Shown here one piece after another: positions 16,164 through 24,186 of a stretch of DNA of 47,562 nt. Numbering within the stretch: the stretch's first letter is position 1; each line of letters starts with the position of its first letter. The notes beneath the pieces are model-generated. The model had not been told where the DNA came from. It made no database searches and saw nothing but the letters and a program-made list of their open reading frames with translations. Made by a program: the position numbers and the translations under genes. This DNA comes from Bacillota bacterium (GTDB taxonomy: Bacteria > Bacillota > UBA4882 > UBA8346): contig JAKOTQ010000111.1 in the NCBI GenBank assembly GCA_029776205.1, positions 1-47,562 of the forward strand, read 5' to 3'.

Positions 16164-16907
16164 TTATGTTCCTTCTTCCTCAAACAAATTCAACGTTTCT
16201 TCTATTTTTTTAGGTTCCAAACGAAAAGACCGCCGGTGAATGGGCGAGGGCCCCAACGTCGCCAATGCCTCATAATGTTGACGGGTAGGATACCCTTTAT
16301 GCTGAGCAAAGCCATAACCCGGATAAAGACGGTCATAATCTTCCATCAACCGATCCCGAGTGTATTTGGCAATGACTGAAGCTGCCGCAATGGCCACCGA
16401 ACGGGCATCTCCATATATTAAGCTCTTTTGAGCAATATCCGTATCCGGAACCACTAAAGCATCCACCAGCAAATAATCGGGAGCCGGTTGAATCGCTGAC
16501 AATGCCTTGTGCATAGCAATGCGGGAAGCCTGATAAATATTGACCCGATCAATCTCATCAGGTTCTACCACACCGATACCATATTCCCAATCTCCGCTGG
16601 TCAGCATCTCATAAAATTTTTCCCGCTGTTTCTCGGTCAACTGCTTGGAATCATTCAATCCATCCAGTTTAAAATGGGGTTCAATAACGAAAGCAGCAGC
16701 CACCACCGGTCCGGCCAAAGGGCCGCGGCCTGCTTCATCTAACCCAGCGATCCGACGGTATCCCAATGCCCAGCCATTTTTCTCTTCGACCATTCGTTGA
16801 TCCCAGCTAAGGGTTTTCAATTGCTGTTCTTCAAATCTTTTTCTTGTCATACTAAATCTGCAAACGACACTTAAAGAGGCCGCTAGCTTTTTCTCACCCC
16901 ATATCAT
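16164..16907 (-). CDS. rnhB: Ribonuclease HII
   Basis: This 247-residue protein carries RNase HII motifs: GLDEAGRGPLAGPVVAAA with catalytic D57 and E58, YLLVDAL (D149) and SVIAKYTRDRLM (D185). It cleaves the RNA strand at single ribonucleotides and RNA-DNA hybrids in the cytoplasm. The first about 20 residues are not conserved and no good ribosome site is seen at either the first ATG or the one at codon 20, so the start is uncertain. It is the first gene of the rnhB-ylqG-ylqH set. Confidence 0.95.
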   Translation of the reverse strand: MIWGEKKLAASLSVVCRFSMTRKRFEEQQLKTLSWDQRMVEEKNGWALGYRRIAGLDEAGRGPLAGPVVAAAFVIEPHFKLDGLNDSKQLTEKQREKFYEMLTSGDWEYGIGVVEPDEIDRVNIYQASRIAMHKALSAIQPAPDYLLVDALVVPDTDIAQKSLIYGDARSVAIAAASVIAKYTRDRLMEDYDRLYPGYGFAQHKGYPTRQHYEALATLGPSPIHRRSFRLEPKKIEETLNLFEEEGT

Positions 16908-17114
16908 TCAGTGTATCGACCCAATTCTGAGTAGACTTGAGCCATTCTTTCCCCTTTACGATGATGATTAATATCTGACTGCTTTGGAAATCTTTAATTA
17001 GAGGATCAATATTTGCTTGAAGGAAATATGGCAAAAAGGCCGAAATTACTTAACATTGTTTCCCTAACTGATGACAAAATAGCATAAACCGATGATGCGC
17101 TAAAGGAGGCTTCC

Positions 17115-18158
17115 GTGAAACAACATCTTAATTTTCAAAAACTCTTTCGCAACGGACTTAGCATCGTTCTGATATTGACTCTAATCAGTTCTGGGATCTT
17201 ACTGTTCAGCTCTTTCCGGGGGAATCCAACCTCCGTATATAAAAACCTGGATATAAGAGCTTTTGGTCTGGCTTTACTGGCTTTGCTCGCTTCCTGGGCC
17301 ATCGAAACCCTTCGGATTTGGTTGATCGCCAACGGCCTGGGTGAAAGCATTTCATTACGAAAAATTTTCAACATCAACCTGGCAACGACCTTTATCGGGA
17401 ATATTACGCCCTTCTCATCCGGCGGCGTTCCCACTCAGATTTATCTATTGTGCCAAAACGGAATCCAACCCGGTAAATCCAGCGCCATCGTCACCTTGAG
17501 GGTGATTTTGACCACATTGCTCTTTACCCTGGTTGCACCGATATTATTTATTTTTTATCGGGCCAGTATTTCCGTCGGCCTGCTTAGACAGGTAACCACC
17601 TTTGCCATTCCTGTCTCGGTTTTAGTTTCAGTCCTATTAATTACCTTTATCATCAAGCCGAAACTGGCCAAACCGGTTCTGACCTTTCCGCTGAAATTTA
17701 TTAAATCAGAACGATGGCTATCCAAAATCAATCCTTACCTCCAGAAATTCCTGGATGAGGTCGAAATTTTCCACCAATCCGTCAGACAATTCCGTAAAGG
17801 ATACAATCTGATTTTAGTAATTCTCGCCACCCTTTTATATTGGGTCTGTTTCTTCTCCATCGCACCGTGTTTAATCTATGCCTTCGGGCTGAGAGGTGAA
17901 GGGATCTTTTTCAAAAGTGTCCTGATTCAATTCATCCTGATTTTTATCATCTCTTATCTTCCGGTTCCGGGAGGAAGCGGCATTATGGAATTGGGATTCT
18001 TTTCGATGTTTGCCTTTATTCCGGCCCAGATCCGGGCCGTCCTCATTCTGATCTGGCGTCTACTAAGCTACCATTTAGCTACCTTTGTCGGTGGCGTGAT
18101 TCTTTTAAAACTCATTAATCGGACTGAACGTCGGCCTTCGGAGGTAACTCGAGGCTGA
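17115..18158 (+). CDS. YbhN/UPF0104-type membrane protein (flippase-like, MprF transmembrane domain)
   Basis: The 347-residue protein has about eight hydrophobic helices. It carries the family motifs SSGGVPTQIYLLCQNG (about residue 103), YLPVPGGSGIMELGFF (about 285) and ILIWRLLSYH near the end. Members include the lipid-flipping part of MprF and AglD-like proteins. The substrate here is unknown; lysyl-lipid flipping cannot be claimed because the synthase domain is absent. Translation starts at GTG with AAAGGAGG upstream. It is the only conserved gene on the plus strand in this region, inserted between rnhB and rbgA, and its last 44 bases overlap the end of rbgA tail to tail. Confidence 0.85.
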   Translation: MKQHLNFQKLFRNGLSIVLILTLISSGILLFSSFRGNPTSVYKNLDIRAFGLALLALLASWAIETLRIWLIANGLGESISLRKIFNINLATTFIGNITPFSSGGVPTQIYLLCQNGIQPGKSSAIVTLRVILTTLLFTLVAPILFIFYRASISVGLLRQVTTFAIPVSVLVSVLLITFIIKPKLAKPVLTFPLKFIKSERWLSKINPYLQKFLDEVEIFHQSVRQFRKGYNLILVILATLLYWVCFFSIAPCLIYAFGLRGEGIFFKSVLIQFILIFIISYLPVPGGSGIMELGFFSMFAFIPAQIRAVLILIWRLLSYHLATFVGGVILLKLINRTERRPSEVTRG

Positions 18159-18945
18159 TCCGTCCCAATCGGCCGTTACGGAACTCTTGTAGGAGACTGG
18201 TAACGGCCCGATTTATATCCAGACCGCCCCCTTTCATTCGAAATCCCCGTTTCTCCGCATACCAATTGAGGGCCATGTCCATATCTTCAAATACCAGCCC
18301 ATTGCCTTTCCATCCAAAAAGCTGCTCACCGTAGTTCTCCAGCAAATATAAGGCCATATCATACGTTGGCGCGATTTCTTCACGAATGGTGCCAACCAGT
18401 GCGAGTTTCATCCCGGCCTCCTGGTCAACGATCTTCGGAGGTAACAAACCGGGAGTATCCAAAATTTCAATTCCCTTCTTCTTAATCCATTGCTTCCCGC
18501 GAGTAATTCCAGGCATATTTCCGGTTTTAGCTGTTGCGGTCCCGATCATCCGGTTGAGAATGGATGACTTGCCAACATTGGGAATGCCAATGACACCGGC
18601 ACGGACTGAACGCCGGACCCCTTTTGGTGCAAACTCTTGACTCAGTACTTCCCATATCCGCTCCACTCCGGACCCGTTGCGACCATTTACTTCAACCACT
18701 AAAAATCCTTGAGTTTTAAACCACTGAGTCCATTCTTTAGTGGCAACCGGGTCGGCCAAATCGATCTTATTCAATACAATAATATTGGGACGTCGTTTTA
18801 ATATCGATTCCAGATCAGCATTATGACTGATGAGCGGTAACCGGGCATCCCGAATCTCGATCAATACATCAAGATATTTAATTAACTCGGTAAGCTGTCG
18901 TTTTGCTTTGGCCATATGGCCAGGGTACCAATGTATTGGATCCAT
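18115..18945 (-). CDS. rbgA: RbgA (YlqF) ribosome-assembly GTPase
   Basis: This 276-residue protein is a circularly permuted GTPase. The G4 motif NKID (59-62) precedes G1 GIPNVGKSS (120-128), then the G2 region PGITRG and G3 DTPG (163-166). The N-terminus HWYPGHMAKAKRQL is the RbgA signature, and a C-terminal helical domain binds the ribosome. It is needed for late 50S subunit assembly in Bacillota. Ribosome site GTGAGG. It sits upstream of the rnhB cluster as in B. subtilis, but with an opposing gene inserted. Confidence 0.96.
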   Translation of the reverse strand: MDPIHWYPGHMAKAKRQLTELIKYLDVLIEIRDARLPLISHNADLESILKRRPNIIVLNKIDLADPVATKEWTQWFKTQGFLVVEVNGRNGSGVERIWEVLSQEFAPKGVRRSVRAGVIGIPNVGKSSILNRMIGTATAKTGNMPGITRGKQWIKKKGIEILDTPGLLPPKIVDQEAGMKLALVGTIREEIAPTYDMALYLLENYGEQLFGWKGNGLVFEDMDMALNWYAEKRGFRMKGGGLDINRAVTSLLQEFRNGRLGRISLELPPKADVQSD

Positions 18946-19073
18946 GCAATATCCTCACTTTTTGAATTCTGAATCAAAATAGAAAAGAAACACACTTACG
19001 CTCTTCATTATAATTCAATTCGTCGCATTATAGAGGTTATCCTTTTCATTAAAGATTTATCAGTAGTTTAGAC

Positions 19074-19106
19074 AAAAAAAGAGAAACACATAGTTTCTCT
19101 TTTTTT
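19074..19106. terminator. Terminator between xerD and rbgA
   Basis: AAAAAAAGAGAAAC and GTTTCTCTTTTTTT form a 14-bp stem with a 5-base loop. It lies about 50 bases after the xerD stop codon and is symmetric enough to act in both directions. Confidence 0.9.
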
Positions 19107-19155
19107 CGCAACACTATTCAATGTTTACGTTTCAACCCTTAACTGTTTCAAACCT

Positions 19156-20046
19156 TTACAGAGCCCGAGGATGGGCCTTTTCATAGACTTCCTTAATTTT
19201 GCTCTTGGTTAAATGAGTATAAATCTGCGTGGTAGAAATATCCGCATGGCCGAGCATTTCCTGAACCGATCGTAAATCCGCCCCATTTTCCAACAGATGG
19301 GTTGCAAAAGAATGGCGCAAGGTATGCGGCGTAATATCATTTTCAAGATTGATACTTTCCGCATATTTTTTGATAATCTTCCAAAAACCTTGCCGGGTCA
19401 AACGATGCCCATGATGATTTAAGAAAAGCGTCTCTTCATTCAAACTGGAAGCAAGAAACTTTCGGGCATGTTCCAAATAATGTTTAACATACTTGGAAGC
19501 CACCGAACCTAAAGGAACAATTCTTTCTTTAGAACCTTTTCCAAAGCATTTAATATATCCCATTTCCAGATTGAGATCGCTAATCTTTAACGAAACCAAT
19601 TCCGACACCCGCAAACCGGTTGCATATAGCACCTCGAGCATCGCCCGGTCCCGAATCCCGGCAGGTGTTTTTAGATCAGGTTGTTCCAAAAGATTACTGA
19701 CATCTTCAACCGAAAGAACCCTTGGTAACCGTTTTTCCTGTTTTGGCGCATCCAGATTGATGGTTGGGTCCCGTTCAATTTTCGCTTCCCGAAACAGAAA
19801 ATGATAATACGACTTAATCGCCGCCAAACTCCGGGATAAAGTAGCTGTAGCTTTTCCTTTAGCTTGGAGTTGCAACAAATACCCGATCACCGTCGCCTGG
19901 GTAGTTTCTTTTATTTCAATATTTTTCTTCTCTTTCAAGTATTGCAAATATTGACGTAAATCCCGTGCATAGGATTCCAGGGTATTTTGGGATAATCCGC
20001 GTTCGACAGAAAGATAATTGAGATAATCCTGAAGCATTTCCTGCAC
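19156..20046 (-). CDS. xerD: Tyrosine recombinase XerD/XerC
   Basis: The 296-residue enzyme has an N-terminal SAM-like core-binding domain (about 1-90) and a catalytic domain. The full active-site set is R146 (TGLRVSEL), K170 or K172, H241-x-x-R244 (HTLRHSFATH), H267 (LGHADI) and Y276. Xer recombinases resolve chromosome dimers at dif near FtsK. Length and the LGHADISTTQIYTH motif fit XerD best, but XerC cannot be excluded without the partner. Start is GTG with AAAGGAG nine bases upstream. It is monocistronic, with a strong terminator. Confidence 0.92.
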   Translation of the reverse strand: MQEMLQDYLNYLSVERGLSQNTLESYARDLRQYLQYLKEKKNIEIKETTQATVIGYLLQLQAKGKATATLSRSLAAIKSYYHFLFREAKIERDPTINLDAPKQEKRLPRVLSVEDVSNLLEQPDLKTPAGIRDRAMLEVLYATGLRVSELVSLKISDLNLEMGYIKCFGKGSKERIVPLGSVASKYVKHYLEHARKFLASSLNEETLFLNHHGHRLTRQGFWKIIKKYAESINLENDITPHTLRHSFATHLLENGADLRSVQEMLGHADISTTQIYTHLTKSKIKEVYEKAHPRAL

Positions 20047-20171
20047 TTAAGTCAACTCCTTTTGTTAACTTCGGAACGCTACATCATTTCGACAATATAC
20101 AGGTTAACTCCTTTTTTCAAGCTACAGGAAAGATTTCCAAGCAAATTATCAACCAGGAGAAAACTATAGTG

Positions 20172-20269
20172 GCGCACAGCACAAAGTTCACAGTACACGC
20201 TTTAATACCCTAGTAATAATGCCTAGCATTCAGCGCCCATTTCCTAGAGCTCAGCACCTAATACCTTGA
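20172..20269. repeat. Heptamer-phased repeat island B
   Basis: Fourteen consecutive 7-base blocks can be read from 20172. The first (GCGCACA, GCACAAA, GTTCACA, GTACACG) resemble the CACAG-type units of islands C and D. The later ones (GCCTAGC, ATTCAGC, TCCTAGA, GCTCAGC, ACCTAAT, ACCTTGA) form a second flavour in the same phase. It is more degenerate than the other islands. It occupies the spacer between spoIIM and xerD; no gene is visible here. Confidence 0.6.
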
Positions 20270-20338
20270 AAAAGCCTAAAACACATGTCTTCAATAATCT
20301 GTATTCTGATTGCAATGACTGACTACTACTATCTCCTG

Positions 20339-20965
20339 TCATAGCAACCTCGCCACCCATGCGGTAAATATCGGAGTGACATATCCTTGAACGAACCCTG
20401 CGATCACAACCACGACTAATACAACCAGAGTCAGAACAGCACATCTTATTAACTCTTCACCGAGTAAAACCGGTTTTCTTGTAAAACGGATTTTCGTTAA
20501 AGCAGCCGCACAATCGATAATAACCATCACCATAAACAACAGTCCAGGAATTAATAGTATATTGTGGGGAAAAATACCGGCCATCGCAAGAATGACGCCT
20601 TTCAATCCCATGGTTTGCAAAAGAAAAGCGACGCTGAAACCCAAGATAAATCCGCGGGTAAAGATTAAAAGAAGAGCCAGAGGCACTCCGATGACACTTA
20701 TCCCCATAAAAAACAGGAAAAATACTGTTTGAACATTGGAAATAATCGTCTGGCGGGTATAATTCGCATTCTCCAAATACGAACTCCCTTGAAGCCCATG
20801 GTTGACATACCGCAGCAAATCTTCCTTTTGCGAACCTTCAAGAATATTGGCTGCAAGTACACCGAAGATAACACCCATGATAAAGAGGATTAAAACAAGC
20901 GCGGCTAAAAAAATACGGTGTTGAAAGTAATCTCTGATCAGGCTGCGGATCGGTAATCCGGCCAT
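20339..20965 (-). CDS. spoIIM: Stage II sporulation protein M
   Basis: I start at the ATG at 20965 (208 residues), preceded by AAGGGGGG. The frame is open upstream to 21115, but that part runs into repeat island C and has no ribosome site. The protein is polytopic, with helices near residues 20-40, 75-100, 105-130, 135-165 and 180-205. It has the SpoIIM-family segments MGVIFGVLAAN, GFSVAFLLQTMGLKG and GIFPHNILLIPGLL. SpoIIM works with SpoIIP and SpoIID in peptidoglycan remodelling during engulfment, in the mother-cell membrane. It is flanked on both sides by heptamer repeat islands. Confidence 0.92.
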   Translation of the reverse strand: MAGLPIRSLIRDYFQHRIFLAALVLILFIMGVIFGVLAANILEGSQKEDLLRYVNHGLQGSSYLENANYTRQTIISNVQTVFFLFFMGISVIGVPLALLLIFTRGFILGFSVAFLLQTMGLKGVILAMAGIFPHNILLIPGLLFMVMVIIDCAAALTKIRFTRKPVLLGEELIRCAVLTLVVLVVVVIAGFVQGYVTPIFTAWVARLL

Positions 20966-21032
20966 TGACATCCCCCCTTGTCCACTCGTAACAACATATG
21001 GCGGAACCAGGGAAGATATGAATACTTTTTTA

Positions 21033-21342
21033 CAGGACATAGGAGATAGGAGACGGGAGTCAGGAGACAGAAGATAATCTTGACCTTTAGTTTCAGATGC
21101 AGGTTCACAGTACACTGTGCACAGTTCACAGTGAATACTTTAGGCTTGAAGAATGAGTGGAGTCAGGATTTAGGAGTTAGGAATCAGAAGTTAGAAGACA
21201 GGAGGTAGTTTACAGTTAATAGTTAAACAGTTTAAAGTTCCAAACTCTCAATACATTGTATATTAGTACTGTGTACCGTGTACTATGCGCTGCGCACCCT
21301 TGATCCATTAACTGTAAACTGTACACTGTCAACTGTCAACTA
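21033..21342. repeat. Heptamer-phased repeat island C (largest, several flavours)
   Basis: Five arrays keep exact 7-base phase. At 21033-21074: CAGGACA, TAGGAGA, TAGGAGA, CGGGAGT, CAGGAGA, CAGAAGA. At 21104-21131: TTCACAG, TACACTG, TGCACAG, TTCACAG. At 21159-21228: ten units from GGAGTCA to GTTAAAC. At 21267-21294: TACTGTG, TACCGTG, TACTATG, CGCTGCG. At 21308-21342: TTAACTG, TAAACTG, TACACTG, TCAACTG, TCAACTA. The last unit supplies the stop codon of the ComB-like gene. No coding sense is visible elsewhere in the interval. Confidence 0.88.
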
Positions 21343-22019
21343 TTGAGAAACCCTTTTCCTACGATCAGTTGGATCAAATATTGAGCAGCGAGTACGTCTT
21401 CCATCGAATTGGCGCTGGCAGCCACCACAGTGATACCGGTACCGTTTTTGAGAGCCTGTTCGATAGCACGTTCCACTCCGGCCAAGGCGGGATCAATCCC
21501 TTTCTTTTGCGGAGTCCGGGTGACGGTAGCGGTCACTACAGCCGGCGCCCCATTATTATAGGCAGCATCATAAGCCACTCCGCCTGTATCCGAAACAAAG
21601 AGAACGACTTTATTATTGAAATCAGCCAATTTATGAATTTCGGTGCCTATATTCGGAACGATCAGCTCTACTTCGGCTCCGGAACGAGCCACACCAAGCA
21701 TGGCCGTTTCCGCCCGTTTCTTTCGTTCTTCTTCTGTCCCGTAACGAGGTTCAGAAACCACCACCAATTGGGTTTTATATTTTAATGCGGTCTTTCCGGC
21801 TAAATATCCCATCCGGTCGGGATTAAGATTGACAGGCACCTTGCATCCGGAGGGAGCAGCTCCGAATATGGCCACTGCACCGCATTCCAAGACAACTTCA
21901 GCACTGGTGGACATATCGATCACATCAACAATCACTACAACATCGCCCCGCCGAGCAGCTTCAGCAGCTCCCGAAGCATTAAATGTCATATTTACAGTCT
22001 TCACAAAGATGTCACCCAT
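21336..22019 (-). CDS. ComB-like (2-phosphosulfolactate phosphatase-like) protein of unknown role
   Basis: The 227-residue protein begins (DVVVIVDVIDMSTSAEVVLECGA) like the ComB family, whose phosphatase acts on 2-phosphosulfolactate. The later part (VVSEPRYGTEEERKKRAETA, VVLFVSDTGGVAYDAAYNNG, VVAASANSMEDVLAAQYL) is less clear. A GTG at 22004 has GGGTGA upstream and may be the real start. It lies in a set with spoIIM and a DUF3866 gene; coenzyme M or sulfolactate genes are not seen, so a different role is likely. The stop codon lies in repeat island C. Confidence 0.55.
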   Translation of the reverse strand: MGDIFVKTVNMTFNASGAAEAARRGDVVVIVDVIDMSTSAEVVLECGAVAIFGAAPSGCKVPVNLNPDRMGYLAGKTALKYKTQLVVVSEPRYGTEEERKKRAETAMLGVARSGAEVELIVPNIGTEIHKLADFNNKVVLFVSDTGGVAYDAAYNNGAPAVVTATVTRTPQKKGIDPALAGVERAIEQALKNGTGITVVAASANSMEDVLAAQYLIQLIVGKGFLNS

Positions 22020-22130
22020 TCGTCAAAATTTTCCATTCATTCTTTTTTCATCCATAACATATGCAAACGTCCGATGAAATAAACCACGTTTTCCACAATC
22101 CGGTAATCATTGAACAACTAAAAATCTCTA

Positions 22131-23228
22131 TCAGAAATGGGAACTTTCCTTCAACACAGTAGCCGCTAAAAAACCGGCTGCAATCGTACTTTGGAAATAG
22201 TCGGGATCTTGATGGACATCCCGTCCCATGCTTTTAACCTGTAATGAATATTTGGAGAAAAGAGGTTCTGCCACCGGATCATCGACTGTTACCCATTGAG
22301 CCTGTTTGGCATAACGTTCGTTTGCCAAAACCGCCTCCACCCGCTGCCGCGACTCAGAGGTCAAATGCTTGGAGATAGCCACCAACGGCGGATTACTGAT
22401 CAATTCCAACACCGTCAGGGAATGATGGCTGATTCCTCGATGACGTTCCCTGGGATCGGCTCCGCTGATCCGAGGAACCGCAATGGCTTTCCCGCCCATA
22501 CGATGAGTCAAATCGATCACCCATGACTGTTCGATACCGCTAAACCCCATCTTCGTTCCAGTACCCACGATACCGGGGCCAAGGGCAACCACGATCAAAT
22601 CCGCTTTGACCACATGCTTAGCCAAAAGCAATGCCGAAGGAAGACTCACAGCTTCCAGATCTCCGCCAAAGGCATTACCGGTGGTGATGGTAACATCCAA
22701 CCATCTCCGGGCTTTCAAATCCCTTACCAGATCGCTTAAGGCAATGGGTAAAGCCGCCCCATCGGTCATGATATAACATGCCTTAGGAGAACCTCCAAAG
22801 GTTTCACGAAAACCTAAGATAATCCCCGGAAGCATACTATGTAAAGAAGCAGCAACCACCGGGGCCCCGTCTAAGGAATCGCAGTTTTCCATGATGGGAT
22901 GATACGGGCTTTTCTCTTCTTCTGCTGCCAAAACTGGCATTTGCCATGGCGTATATCTTAATTTCATAATATGGCCTGAAAATTCACAGAGAAAATCCTC
23001 AGGATACTCCGGCAAAATAAAGTGGCGGCCGCCGGTTCCCAATCCCAATTGAACGGCAGCCGAATTCATACGTACTTCTTCACCGGGTTCAACTCTACGA
23101 TAAAGCTGAGGATAATTATAAGCCCGCTCCAAACGACCGCTGTCGGCTATCTGGACCCATACCTCTTGTAATTCCGGAGTATCTTTAATAATTTGAGTTA
23201 CCCGCCCGTGAATCACCGAGAACATCAA
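22131..23228 (-). CDS. DUF3866 family protein
   Basis: The 365-residue protein matches the DUF3866 family: an N-terminal beta domain (GRVTQIIKDTPELQEVWVQI, LGLGTGGRHFILPE), then an alpha/beta domain with VVAASLHSMLPGIILGFRE, ACYIMTDGAALPIALSDLV and LIVVALGPGIVGTGTKMGFSGIE. GHGIS-like RHRGISHHSLT follows. No function is established. It has no signal peptide. It sits between the ComB-like gene and the scpA/scpB set. Confidence 0.85.
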   Translation of the reverse strand: MMFSVIHGRVTQIIKDTPELQEVWVQIADSGRLERAYNYPQLYRRVEPGEEVRMNSAAVQLGLGTGGRHFILPEYPEDFLCEFSGHIMKLRYTPWQMPVLAAEEEKSPYHPIMENCDSLDGAPVVAASLHSMLPGIILGFRETFGGSPKACYIMTDGAALPIALSDLVRDLKARRWLDVTITTGNAFGGDLEAVSLPSALLLAKHVVKADLIVVALGPGIVGTGTKMGFSGIEQSWVIDLTHRMGGKAIAVPRISGADPRERHRGISHHSLTVLELISNPPLVAISKHLTSESRQRVEAVLANERYAKQAQWVTVDDPVAEPLFSKYSLQVKSMGRDVHQDPDYFQSTIAAGFLAATVLKESSHF

Positions 23229-23282
23229 CCATCCACCTGGCTTTCATTTCAGCTCAAAGCAGGTTTAACTGTACATACAGCC

Positions 23283-23612
23283 TTACTGTCTGTTGCTTCG
23301 GGAGAATCGTCGGTATCGACTACTTAATTGCATCGATACAATATATTGCCGGGTTTCTTGGATTTCCTGTTCCAACTCTTCGAGTTTAGCTTGGGTTATT
23401 GCAAACCGATAATCATTATCGCTCTTCCATAAAAGGACAAATCCCCATCCGCACAATAAGAAGGTAATTAAAAATGACACAGGCTCAAAGGCATCATAAA
23501 TCAAATAAAAAGCAATGGACACAATGCTCAATATTAGCAAAACCAATCCAAAATAATAATTGTTGTCCCGCTCGGGTTGCCATTTAATGAGCTTACAAAA
23601 CCATTCAATCAT
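23283..23612 (-). CDS. Small two-helix membrane protein coupled to scpB
   Basis: The ATG at 23612 (109 residues) overlaps the end of scpB by 8 bases and has GGAGGCGG as ribosome site inside scpB; the longer frame to 23657 lies within scpB. Two hydrophobic helices (YYFGLVLLILSIVSIAFYLI and VSFLITFLLCGWGFVLLW) precede a coiled segment (FAITQAKLEELEQEIQETRQ) and a basic tail (SSRYRRFSRSNRQ). I do not recognise a named family. Tight coupling suggests co-expression with the condensin accessory genes, not necessarily a shared role. Confidence 0.75.
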   Translation of the reverse strand: MIEWFCKLIKWQPERDNNYYFGLVLLILSIVSIAFYLIYDAFEPVSFLITFLLCGWGFVLLWKSDNDYRFAITQAKLEELEQEIQETRQYIVSMQLSSRYRRFSRSNRQ

Positions 23613-24186
23613 TAGCTTCCGCCTCCATCTCCTGACTCTCCAAAACGATCTCCCCATTACCCGTCCACTCCGGGATCCGAGGAAGATCCTCCAGACTGTT
23701 TAAGCCAAAATAACGCAAAAACTTTTTCGACGTCCTGTATAATATCGGTCGTCCAGGAGCATCCTTACGCCCGGCTTCTTCGATCAGATTTTTTTCTAGC
23801 AAAGTTCCTAAAGGACTTTCCACACTGACCCCGCGTAACGACTCAATTTCGGCTTTGGTAATCGGTTGCTTATAGGCAATGATCGCCAATGTTTCTATGG
23901 CAGCCTGAGACAAACCGACATTTCGGGGAATTTTTTGCAGTTTCTCGATGTACACCGCACACTCCGGGTGAGTACCGTATTGATAACCATTCCCTGCTTC
24001 GATAATCTGAATTCCCCGTTTTGACTTGCGGTAGTCCTCAATCAAATCAGCGATTATCTGTCTTACTGTATGTTCATCAATGGCAATAATCTCCGCTATC
24101 GTTTTACTGGTAATAGGTTCGGATGATGCAAAGATTAATGCTTCAATCGTTGCTTTAGCTAAAATCAGATTCAAATCGAATGACAC
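23605..24186 (-). CDS. scpB: Segregation and condensation protein B
   Basis: The 193-residue protein has two winged-helix domains. The signature reads ALIFASSEPITSKTIAEII near the start and LSQAAIETLAIIAYKQPITKAEIE at about 95-118, followed by RGVSVESPLGTLLEKNLIEE. ScpB dimers bind ScpA in the SMC-ScpAB complex, which organises the chromosome and aids segregation. It overlaps scpA by 16 bases. Confidence 0.96.
   Translation of the reverse strand: MSFDLNLILAKATIEALIFASSEPITSKTIAEIIAIDEHTVRQIIADLIEDYRKSKRGIQIIEAGNGYQYGTHPECAVYIEKLQKIPRNVGLSQAAIETLAIIAYKQPITKAEIESLRGVSVESPLGTLLEKNLIEEAGRKDAPGRPILYRTSKKFLRYFGLNSLEDLPRIPEWTGNGEIVLESQEMEAEAND

Noticed and set aside
22055-22063. CATATGTTA matching the sigma-K -10 pattern before the ComB-like gene
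   Set aside because: No AC lies 16-17 bases upstream, so only half of the promoter is present.
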